A stretch of 64,000 nt of DNA from Lycium barbarum. Lineage: Eukaryota; Streptophyta; Magnoliopsida; Solanales; Solanaceae. The position numbers and the translations under genes were made by a program. The stretch lies in the NCBI RefSeq assembly GCF_019175385.1, contig NC_083346.1:84210543-84274542 (forward strand). The letters run 5' to 3'. Positions 32,272 through 43,388 of this stretch are shown piece by piece (the first letter of the stretch is position 1; each line of letters opens with the position of its first letter). The notes below the pieces were generated by a model. It worked only from the letters and a program-made list of their open reading frames with translations, was not told the origin of the DNA and did not search any database.

Positions 32272-35170
32272 GTTACAATATCTCCCCCTTGGGATCATTC
32301 GTCCTCGAATGACAGATCATGATTGGAATTTAGGCTGGACATGACATGAATACATGAACGTGATGAAACATAACATGTAACATAAGAGCTTGACATGTTT
32401 ATGTAGGAACATGGTCATGGATCATGAGAACTGAATGCGTGATTGCATAGAATCATGTACACGAGAACATAGAACTGATTAGTGCCTACATGAACGAGAA
32501 TCGTGAAACCTTTGTCCTTGATTTATAAATAGTGGTTAAGAATTACTGCTAACTCTGGAATTTACAAAAGTTATGGCAGGACTTTCTTCGTAATGTGGAC
32601 TCTCACGACATTTCTCAAATGCCTGCCAGCTAACTAAAGTACCAACACAAACCACACAGGGTATCTTAATACGCATGATGTGATATAACGTGATCACTGA
32701 ATCTTGAATGTGGCTAAAATGAATACTGAGCTGACCTGAACTTATGGATATTGGCTGAATGATTACATGATTACTATACATGGGGTTTGGAAGAGACTCC
32801 GTAGGCACGAATGACATGAGTATGGGAAAATAGGCATGGACATGACATGATTACTTGGGCGTGAGGAGCATGACGTGGGACATAAATACGTGAAGACTGG
32901 CTGTCATGAATACATGAGTGCTAGACTGTCATGAGATACGAATACGTGTAAACATGGCTATCATAACATGGGATCTGAATGTCGAAAACATGATTGCCAC
33001 AACATGAGGATTGAATAGTAAGAGTGGGTAGGATTTGGACACATAAAGACTTGATCATAGACGTTCGTATTCACCACGGTAATATAAGATAGGAGTATGA
33101 CTTAGGCTTTGAATGTAAGCGCAACTCGGTGTGAATGTGACAGACTTGAGTCATATAACAAGAATAGGATCCTAACATAGGTGTTCATAAAGCTCTAGCA
33201 TAGGAATGACATGAATACGTCGAATCTGAGTAGAATACTCTTGAGATAAGCACCATAGGGTGCAGGAAAGAAACTCTTGTTTGCTCTGAAACATAGATAG
33301 GAATACCTTGGCATATCTTTCTTATTATCGTGAGCAGATCATAAAGGATTGAGAGCAAGGAATCATTTATGCGAATCATAGGAGACACTTCGTCTTAGAA
33401 CATAAATGTTGCATGCATACATCAAACGGAAAGACGTAACATAGAACATACATGGAAAAGGGATTAATATGGCATAAAACATGAATACGTGAGTAGCATG
33501 ACATGGGACTTGGGTACATGAAAAACATGACGTTTACATGAGTTCCTGCCTACCATGGCGTATGGACTTGAGTTTATGAGCATTGAAGTAAGGCTAAGGC
33601 ATAAGTGTGACTTGCATGAAGCATAATTTGTAGGCATCACTCTTGAGTCAGAGACATAGGGCATGTATAAAACATTACCTTTAGAATTTAGATATACCGA
33701 AATAATAGGACATGGTTCAACATAACTTACTCGTATCACCGTGAGTAAACACCCTTGTTATAAATAAGGATCATGAAAGAATGGATTATAGGCATGAATA
33801 ATTCGATCCTCGAGCATCTAAGATATGGGTAGAAAGTCACCTTGAACGTAACAAGGCATAGATACTTAGCAAAAGAAAAGGGAATCATTTCATCATGATA
33901 GTAAAACATTAGCTAGACGAACATAAGCATGAGTTACATAGAATCGTGGATAGGACATCCATTTTGACTTACTCACATTATTGCCTACCAACATCATTAT
34001 TATGCTATTTCTATAGGTGCATACTCGAATAAATCTATCGTGCACGAGTACGTAAAAACATAGGTAGTATACCATTAATATCGAAATAAGTTATTTACCC
34101 AAGGCATTCTCCTCTTGTCCAAGGAATAGGTGCGTGTTCCATAGGATTCTTAGTCTTTAAGCTATTATGTTACCTTCCCTTCAATCCTTATCAGTGTCAA
34201 TATCAAAATAAGAAATCACTTAGAAGCTAGAACGTGGACGTGGGTATAAAAGCACGATAAATACGTGGGAGGTGAATGCGGTATTTAACTTTAGACATGA
34301 GCACATCCTGATGTGCGAAACATGAAAGGACATTCCCTTGCATAGCTTACTATCTTATCTAGTCTTAATTCTTGTATCTTAAACGTGGAGTGTAAAGCTC
34401 TAACATGGGCATGATATATGTACGAAAGGCACGAGTAGAGTACATCTGGGCATTAGTACCACATAGTGCATGAATTACTCTGGAATTGGAGCCGTTACAC
34501 CCTTAAAACCCACTATTTGATCTAGAACTTTATCTCATAACATAATTACCTAGTACTAGATCTCAACGACATGAACAAAATCACATTCTACGCAACTTAT
34601 CTTTGCTACATGAAACAGTGATCCTCTGACATAATCTCCATAATACCTATCAACTTACGAAACACATAATCTATATCGGCACCTTAACGCACGATCTCCC
34701 CCTTAGTTCAAAAGATGACGTTTAAAGCCTTTGGATCCCTCGAGTTAGCGATAAGTGGTCATCTAGTAGATCCGCTAATTTCCTCTAAAATACTAACGAC
34801 TCACTTCTTCGGCTTACTTCAAGCTTGGGAAAACTGGATTACTTAAATGAACAGGTTTCTAATGTACATAACTGGCATACTAGCTTTGTCAGTCTTGGGG
34901 AAAACTCTTTTCTAATAACTCTTTCTGTAGCTTGCTCTCTTACTGCTTAGATGGTTTTCTTCTTCCACCAATTTCTATACCTCGAATTTAACTTAAACCC
35001 CTCTGGGTTCTAACACGCCTTCAGTGTATTCAGACAGTTACCCACCCACTAGTGTTAACTTGACTAAATAACTCAAATAGTACTTCTACTAACTCTACTG
35101 AAAATTTCTAATTCACTGTGTCTACCCAAACTTACTTACTATGCTTCTGTTAACTACTTGCTAGCATCAT
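32272..35170 (-). other. Element L: non-coding remnant of a minus-strand LTR element
   Basis: At the left edge, read on the minus strand, there is a hairpin TCATTCG-AGGA-CGAATGA (32295-32312). A polypurine tract AAGGGGGAGATAT and TGTAAC, the first bases of an LTR, follow. This is the 3' end of a minus-strand element whose LTR was cut by insertion of B. The remaining 2.8 kb has no gag or pol similarity and no credible ORF. It is rich in CATG and ACATGA-like words between 32320 and 33560. A second AAGGGGGAGAT occurs near 34698. The right edge is set by element G. Confidence 0.6.
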
Positions 35171-37934
35171 TGTTACACCTCGGAAAAAATTTCCGTTCAT
35201 GCACCGTGAATAGACTGATGAAGGCCACGATGCATACGATGTTTTGGTGAGTAAGAAATAACATTTGATGATTCTAAATGAGATTTCAAAGACATATGAG
35301 GTAGGAGACGGAAGTTATTAAGGAAGGCAAGACATATGTTGTGTTTTGGAAAGACTTACGAGTATCGAATTAATGATGGCTCAATGATGTGTTGGAGAAG
35401 TGGTATAATGTTCCTTAGATTTTTAATGAAGTATTAAACAAGTGTTAAGAAGGTTGTATAAAGATTGGAGATCAAACGAAACGACGAGGACAACTTCGGA
35501 AAAAGCTGTGAGTTACACGACTACTTACACGGACCGTGGAATTTTATACGGACCGTATAAGGGTCCGTATAACCCAACATAAAGAATGTTCTCCATGCCA
35601 ATGAACCACGGACACTTATACGGACCGTACATGGTTATACGGACCGTATAAGTGGTCTGTATAACGCCCGACGGACTGATCAATTTGCAAGTAAAAATGC
35701 ATGTTCCCACTTTTATTTTCTCATTCTTTCCACTTCTTCATCTCTCTCAAGAGTTATAGAGGGTTCTAAATATGTCATCAACACAAATTCAAGACAAATC
35801 AAAGGTTCATATCATAAATCCAAGAGAATCAAGTGCAAGAAACTCACTAGGGTTCATCCAAGACAAGAAATCTCTTTGGAAGTGGAACTAGGGTTTTGCT
35901 CAAGTGAAGTGTTTCCACTCAAAGCTCACTCCTCCACTATCAAAGGTAAGTTTTATGATCATTCCATGTTGTTTAAAGTATTGAGGGGTTGAAAGACTTG
36001 GATTATGGAATAAGATGGAAAATGGGTTACAAGATATGAGATTAGTGGCAATTGTGAGTAGTAGATTAATATGAATCGTGATTCTTCATATATTGTGATT
36101 TCGATTATGCTATAAATGATATTAAGGACATGGGATAAGCATTATTCGTGAGAAAACGTACTAGTATACTATGACCATGATTATAGATGAATTGAAGTGG
36201 AATTGTGAAATGAGGGCAACGTAGATGAATGAAGATTGTTGGTTACGATATTGTGAACATTATTATAAATGTTTGGGAGTTGATATACAATATGGGGAAG
36301 GTTGTTTAAACAATGGAAATGCTGCCCAATTTTCTCTAGCTTTAGTAAGCACGTTCGTATAATCGATTAGCTAATGTGAATGCGAATTCTCTTGAAGGTA
36401 GAAACGTGAGCATTGAAGGAGAACAATCAAGCAATTGAAATTGTTAAACGAAAGAGGTATGTAAGGCTAGTCTTTTCTTTCTAAGGCATGAATCCTATGA
36501 TATGATATTCCCTCCTTCTTCATAATTTTCCTACATATCAAAAACTATGAGTCTGCGATTATAAAGAGCCTCATACCAGATAAGGAAAATAGATATGTAA
36601 CGAGCATGACGACACCGATGATGAATATAAGTCTAGAAGTCCAAAAGTTCATGATACGATATTCCTACGAAGATAATGATCCTTATATGATTCTTATAAT
36701 ATTATTTGCTTACCTCTCCATGCCTTTCTTACCTTCCAGAAAGCTAAGAGCCTATGTTCACGAATAGCCATATGGGATAAGATAAGAGGTATGTTACGAA
36801 TGCGATAATGATGATTATGAGTCTAAGTCTAAAGATTCTAAGGCCTATAATATTATGGTTCTACAAGGCTAATGATCCATATTATGATCCATTGATCTTC
36901 TTAATTGAATACACTCACCTTATATGTTAATTCCTTCAATGTGAGGAAAAATACTTATGAATGCTCCATAATGGAATCGGGGGTTCTCGACCTTATTTCA
37001 CCCCGACATTGTTATAGATTGTCTATAAGCTCTTATGCATGTCCTACGGCCAATGTTCTGAAAAGTTATGAGTCTATGTTCATAGAGGACTTCATAGAGA
37101 TAAAGGTAAGAGATATGCTATAGAAACGATAATGGTAATAATGAGCCTAAGTCTAGAGATTATAAAGTCTATCGTACGATATTTATACGAAGTTCATGCT
37201 ACGGATATGATATGGTTTTCATAGATCGTCTATAAATTCAAATGTATGCTCTATGAAAAGTTATGATAAGTTATGAGATATATGTGATGATAATGATGAC
37301 GCTAAAGATATTTGTGGGCTTTTATGTATATGGCCAGGTAGAATGTATATGTATATATATATATATATAACGCGCGCGCACCTCTGCAGTTGGGTACGGA
37401 TAACCCTGAAGCCTTAGTAGGGCCAGGTAGATATAACCCTGAAGCCTTGGTAGGGCTAGGTAGATATAACCTTGAAGACGTGGTAGGGCCAGGTAAATAT
37501 AACCCTGAAGCCTTGGTAGGGCCAAGTATGTGTAACCCTGAAGCCTTGGTTGGCTAGGTATGTATATGATATAAATATGTATATGATATGAATATGTATA
37601 TGGTATGGATATGTATATGATATATGTAGGAAAAATCCCGGAAAAATATGTATGTGATATTGTCGAGCCACTACGTGGCCGAATGCGCATAACGATTAAT
37701 GTGTATGAGCAGATACGGTATTATGATACATGTATGATGCGATGATGTATGCGCTATGATGATACATTACTATGATTATATATGATATAGGCATGAAAGG
37801 TATCCACCCTTAAAAGTTACGCAGGTTATGTCTACATCTTATGTTCTATGATTTCTCTATTATGTTCGTTTCATTCATGCCTTACATACTTAGTACAATA
37901 TCCGTACCGACGTCCGTTTTCTTTGGACGCTGTG
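35171..37934 (+). repeat. 5' LTR of element G, left part
   Basis: It begins TGTTACACCTCGG. The U3 carries two identical 17-bp palindromes TTATACGGACCGTATAA (35544-35560 and 35635-35651). Other modules are donor-like sites AG|GTAAGT (35945/35946) and AG|GTATGTAAGG (36456/36457), the GGAAATGCTGCCCAATTT box (about 36316), a minisatellite (37400-37560) and most of the double stem-loop (37890-37929). The last five bases CTGTG are the left TSD of J. Confidence 0.88.
37400..37560 (+). repeat. 33-bp minisatellite in element G LTR
   Basis: Five units have the form AACCCTGAAGCCTTGGTAGG followed by GCCAGGTAGATAT. Each contains a partly self-complementary GCCTTGGTAGGGC core. The array follows a (TA)n run and a CGCGCGCGC stretch near 37370. 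The minus-strand ORF over it is a repeat translation. A related arrangement occurs reversed in element H (49030-49262). Confidence 0.85.
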
Positions 37935-40900
37935 TGTCACGACCCAACTAGGGGCCGCGACGGGTACCCGATACTTGTACCGAGCACCCCTTATCTATCA
38001 TTTTACCTCTACTACTGAGTGGGCCGTATGAATTATACTGTATCTCTTTTTTTTTTGTTACTTAACCCTAACATTAATAGCATAATTATAAACATGGACT
38101 AATAAACTTTGCTAGTACATTATACAGCGACGAGGACAACAAAAGTACAAAACATCTGACTGTACATATCTGTCTACGAGCCTCTAAACAAAATACATAT
38201 GATAACAAGGAGGTCCGGGTACAGCCGAGCCCGAACATGTACACAAAAGTAGTACCAATAGACTGGAGCTCCTGAACGACTGGAGCACCCTCAAGTACTG
38301 CTGATGAAGCTCCTAGGAGTCAAGCCCGTCTACCTGTTTACTTGCGTGGCATGAAACGCATCGTCCGCAAGAAGGGACGTCAGTACGAATAATGTACCGA
38401 GTATGTAAGGCATAGAATACATCATAATAAGAAACATAAAGAATGAATAACCATTTCATGGGATCGGAGAACATATAGTGAGATAAGAGAGTAAACTGTA
38501 CATATGAAAGCCTTTTAGGCCGGATGCCATGCATGCTTATCTTTCCTTTGAAAAACATCTCATGTCCATATATAGAGAGTAAACGTATCATCATATCATA
38601 TCATATCATTTCATATCATGTCATATCATGTCATAGCGCCGAAATACGTCGGCTCGCCCATGTATCCCGCGTCCGGGACGATATCATGTCATACACTGCC
38701 AACTGATCAGGTGGATAGCGTCTATAGCGCTCTGCCCTTTTCCAATCTTCCCCATATACATATACGTATGCTTATAACATATAACAGCATGCATGAGAGC
38801 CCAAAGAAAGTCATATATCCATCGGAGTGACGTATGGTCGGTAACCTCCGATTACATTATGGAATAACCATGACCGCTTGTCTCACCTTGAAGGAACGAT
38901 AGTTATAAGATGAGACTATCAACGAAGGATAACACTAAGAGAAAAACATAGAATAAGATCATAAGCCTCCTGAAACATCGACTCTTAAACCTTGGAGTTT
39001 TTAGAAAATAAAGTCATAATAAAGGAAGGGAATTAAAATCAAGAACTAGCTCATTATTCTTATATTCGTATTGAATCTTTAACTCAAGACTTTTTGACAT
39101 GAAACCATTCTTATCATAATCATTCTAGACTTATCCTCTTCTTTAATATCATTGTTATCATTACAAAAGCATGTTCATCATTATAGTCATAAAAGCTTAC
39201 AAACTCATACACCTTTGTCTTGGAAAAGAATAGACGTTTTGGAAGACATTATGAATTATTAGAAAGAAGATTATGCCTTAGAATCCTAGGCTTGATGGAG
39301 TTACTGACATAAGTTTTAGGGCATTCCGGTTCCGTTTGTGAAAGTTGCATATATTCAACTACTTTTCCAACTAAACCTAGAGTATCTAATTCAATTCTAT
39401 TGAGTAAATAAGGGTCAAATTCAAACTCGGATTTCTAGAAATAGAGTAGTCCCCAAGGTTCGTATCCAAGCCTATTATGTCTAAGACATGCCAAAGAAGG
39501 AAGAGTGAAGCCTTACATACCTTTTCCGCCTCTTACGCCACTCCAAGAAAAAAAAAAAAAAAAAAAAAAACTCAAGTTCCAAATTCGCCAAAATCTACAA
39601 TTTGGTCACATTTACCAAACATTAATTAAAGCATTTAGAATTGAATCTTAAAGTAACACTTGTCTGCCGAAATTTCGGCAGCATTTCCCCTGTAAATACA
39701 ACGTCCCCCAAGAATCTATCTTGGCCAATTTTACTCAACAACAATCCGGGAATTCAACCCGGCCAAACTATCCACAACAATATCAAGAATCATACTAACA
39801 ACTTTAACGATTTATCCAAATCACATTCTAACGATTCAATCAATGTACTACTTCCTTCAAGACCTTCCAACTCCAATGAGAACGATAACAACCTAACAAC
39901 TTACACACCAACAACATCACACTAACCACATTATCTTCCATACATGCAAAAACATTATGTTCAATTTACATAGACTTCTAGAACAAGTCTCCAACTACCA
40001 TAATTTCACTAAGATCATTAAGCTTTCATTAGCACCATAAAATCCACAACAACAACAATCAAACCACTAAATAAAATTGACTCATTTTCTCCTACGTTTC
40101 ACCACAACCACACGACCACTTCTAACACACATACACGGCCAAACATCATGCACACACACATGACTACAACCTCACTAAAATCATCCAACCTCCATTATCA
40201 ACATGGCACCCATAATAACAACAACCAAACAATAGATAAAATAATTAAACATGATTCCTACACACTCACATACATGCACGGCCACACCCCTATATTCATA
40301 TTCTTCATGAATTTCATCCCTTTTTGTACACTACAACATGCACAAACATCCATAACATATAAAGAAGGATGAGTTCTTACCTTGTTCCTTGATTCTCCAC
40401 TTGACTAGAATTTGCAACTTATGTAAATATGTGTTTTTCTTGCTTCAATAACCACTCCACTTTGCTAAGAACCCTTCAATGGAGTGTTTGGATGGAAGAG
40501 AATAATTTTTGGTGAAGAATTTTCCAAAGTTCTTGTGGGTTTGGTCTTGGCCGAATGGCCTTTGAAGTTTTCTCCTTCTTTTCTTTTTCTCAAGTGTTCT
40601 TGAAGTCTCTAGAGAATTATGTGATAAGATGACTATTAAGTCATCTTTTAAATCATTCACTTAATTCCCATATGGGCTTGGCCCATCAAGAAGGGAGTTG
40701 GACGGCCAACCTTGGCCCAAAGTGATCTAGCCCATTTTTTTTTTGTTTTGCACCTCATGACAAATTTTAATTTTTCCAAATTTTCAAATTTGCCCTTCGC
40801 CTTCCTCCATATTTCCACGAGTCATATTGCAAATTTACCTTTTTGCCCCTAACCTTTCTTAATATTTCTGCTTCTAAATTCTTCATAAGCAACTCATATG

Positions 40901-40987
40901 CCAAACAAAACAAAAATAAGGCCTTGCTTGTTGTCTTCCCGCGATTGTCTTGAATTATCCGAACGCACAAAAATGTGGGATATAACA
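37935..40987 (-). mobile_element. Solo LTR J (3.05 kb) inserted in the LTR of element G
   Basis: The plus strand reads TGTCACGACC (37935) to GGATATAACA (40987), so the LTR runs on the minus strand from TGTTATATCC to GGTCGTGACA. CTGTG is duplicated exactly at 37930-37934 and 40988-40992. There is no primer site or coding region. It contains the donor-like sites (40381/40380 and 39521/39520), the 18-bp palindrome CTGCCGAAATTTCGGCAG (39664-39681), a (TCATA)n stretch near 38585-38640, the double stem-loop (38362-38400) and a poly-A tract near 39547. The acceptor-like site has CAAG instead of CAG. Confidence 0.93.
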
Positions 40988-40992
40988 CTGTG

Positions 40993-41430
40993 TTCATGCC
41001 CACAGGTAGACAGGGAGGCGACCTAGATTTGTAGAAGCCGATAAGCAGAGTTTTGAAAGCACCCCATTATTCTGGAGGTGCCATTGATTTACTATTTTAT
41101 GTACATATATGTTTTGGGCACGATGGGGTCCTGTCCCGTCCATATGTCTAGTACTCTATTAGAGGCCCGTAGATACGTATGTGTAGGTGGTATGGTCCCA
41201 CGATGTTGAAATGCGTATATATGTATATATGTATGTGTGTATTATTTTAATTGCTGAAGGGCTTATGGGTATAAAAGTAATTATGTCGCCAAATGAATGA
41301 ATAATGATTTTTCTATGATTTGAGTGTGAATTTGATGAATGAACGCTTAAGAGTATGATAAGTAGCAGAATGAGCAGTGCTCGGTGGTTAGCCCCGGGTA
41401 CCCGTCATGGCCCCTAGTCGGGTCGTGACA
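40993..41430 (+). repeat. 5' LTR of element G, right part
   Basis: It resumes TTCATGCCCACAG|GTAGACAG (acceptor-like AG at 41004-41005) exactly where the other LTRs continue after their CGCTGTG. It ends GGTCGTGACA. Confidence 0.92.
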
Positions 41431-41650
41431 AAAGTGGTATCAGAGCAGTTCAGTACTAGGAAGTGTCTACGAGCTGTGTCTAGTAGAGTCCTGATTATGG
41501 TGTGTTGCACACCACATCTATAAACAGGAGGCTACAGGGCATTTAGGATGGTTACTCTTCTTTCATCTCAAAGATCGTGTGATAGAGCTAAGCCATAGGA
41601 AATGAGATTCCTTATACTAACCCTTGATTGCAACAGAAGAACGGTATTGG
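41431..41650 (+). other. Primer site and leader of element G
   Basis: TGGTATCAGAGC lies at 41435-41446. The leader resembles those of B-D and includes a perfect stem GGTGTG-TTG-CACACC (41499-41513). Where the family has the gag ATG (after CAGAA near 41640) there is no gag-like frame. Confidence 0.9.
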
Positions 41651-43388
41651 CAGAAAAAAATGATTGAAGACATTGAATGTTACAGAGGTAAGTCACTTCA
41701 CTGAGACTACGTTATCAGGGTACATATTCATATGTTAATGGATTGATTTCCATTGAGGTAAGTCAGTGTTCATATGATGGAGAAATTGAGTAAATGTATC
41801 TCTTGATGATAAGTTCAGTTATAAGTCGAGAACTAAGCAAATTGAATGAATCAGAACAAAGGTAAACGACGGTACGAAAGATGTGTGTCGAATAAAGTAA
41901 GAATATTGAGATATGATTGAAATGTAAAGCTGAAGGATGAAAGAGAAAGTAAATAGGAAGGGATAACAGGGCAGATCGCTAAAGGATCAGATACATCTCG
42001 AAGCGTGATATATGACGTAAGTTTCGACATCCTTGTGCTTTTATTTGAAAGTGGGAACCCTGTGTGGCTGAGATATGTATATATATATATATATTGGCCA
42101 TGTGAGGCATTGTTGGTATTTTCTACATGCAGGTTTTGAGATAGTACGAAATATAGAGGAAACTCTGCTGAAAGTTTCCTAGAATCTAAAGGAGATAAGA
42201 TATAAGCCTGTAATATGTCCTGGCAGGAAAAGATATTGTGCAGAAAGTAATGGCAGGACGAGATTAAGCTAGGAGTATCCTTAACAACTACACGGGATGA
42301 GTTAAATACTATTGAAATGATAGTAACAATAGTTATAAGATCGACATTGATACGGTAAAGAGAAATGCTAGAGTAAATTAAGGAGATTGGTAGGACAAAA
42401 ACATGACATGGAAGAGAAAAGATAACTCCAATAAATTGTGATATCGGGAGTATTAATTGGATGGCTAAGCACAACTAAGATAGGCAAGTCTATTAGCAAA
42501 ATAAAGTAACAACTTTACTGAGGAAGGGGTATGATGAATGTGAATCCATTGGTAAAACAACTTACATGGCAGAGTGTAAGAGGGCTGATTAGAAAGCGTA
42601 GCGGGTTGAGTATGCTTACGAAGTAAGGTTTATTTTATTTTATTTTATGAGCAGGCTTGCGAATGAGGTAAAGAAGTATCACTTTATAGCGTTGAGTTTG
42701 ATCAAGAGATAATGAGAGTGTAACAAGAACTGTAATACAAATTATAGCGAGGAAACGACTAAGGATGTGACATGTTCTATATGAATAAAGAGTGAATGCA
42801 AGTGTGAGCCCAGCAAGCGAGCCACGGGGCAGTAGATGAGAAAGCTTATAAGATCTTGTTAGAAAAATCCAGCATAGAGGTTTCGCAATGATGGGAATGA
42901 TAGCAAGTAAGCTTGAAAAAGGAATCGGAGAAATGTGATATGGAAGAGTAGTAGTACTTTGTGATTTGTACAATTGAGAGCATGAGTGATATCTTTAGCT
43001 GGATGTAAAAGGCCAAGACTAGAAAGATGAATAACGAAATAGGAAGATTGTTAGAAAAAGGATCAACACAATAAGGATGAGAGGGGATGATAGGAATGAA
43101 CATAATAAGTTTTGATGCGGAGAATGGATTGTACAAAGGTAGTATATTCCAAAGGACAAGCGGTACTAAGTTAAGAATAGGATTCCTTGTGCGAGGAATA
43201 AAGTATGGATTATAAAATGGAAGGAAATAAAATAAAATCGAGGGGGAAGGAATGTAAAGGAATAAGAATGGGAATAGGAAGAGAAGGAAATGCGCCGCAA
43301 AGTAAGCGCACTTAAGAAGTTGTCATGTTATGATTAAAGGAAGATGCATCTCCTACGAATATCCCATACCAAGTTAGAACGAGTAGAG
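41651..43388 (+). other. Non-coding internal region of element G, left part
   Basis: It is purine-rich on the plus strand with no protein similarity; the ORFs lie on the opposite strand and match nothing. The segment 42094-42228 is the recurrent 3' UTR-like module also seen at 10828-10960 and, reversed, at 53020-53152. It includes GCAGGTTTTGAGATAGTA and GAGGAAACTCTGCTGAAAG. The last five bases TAGAG are the left TSD of F; the region continues at 63341. Confidence 0.65.

Noticed and set aside
35700..37934. A host gene with 5' UTR introns suggested by the good splice-like sites
   Set aside because: The same sites recur in all LTR families at matching positions and the stretch is bounded by LTR ends. 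They belong to the retroelements.
41851..42973. Minus-strand ORFs of 207 and 112 codons in element G interior
   Set aside because: They are open because the plus strand is purine-rich. There is no domain, no start context and no conservation in the homologous stretch at 10828-11147.
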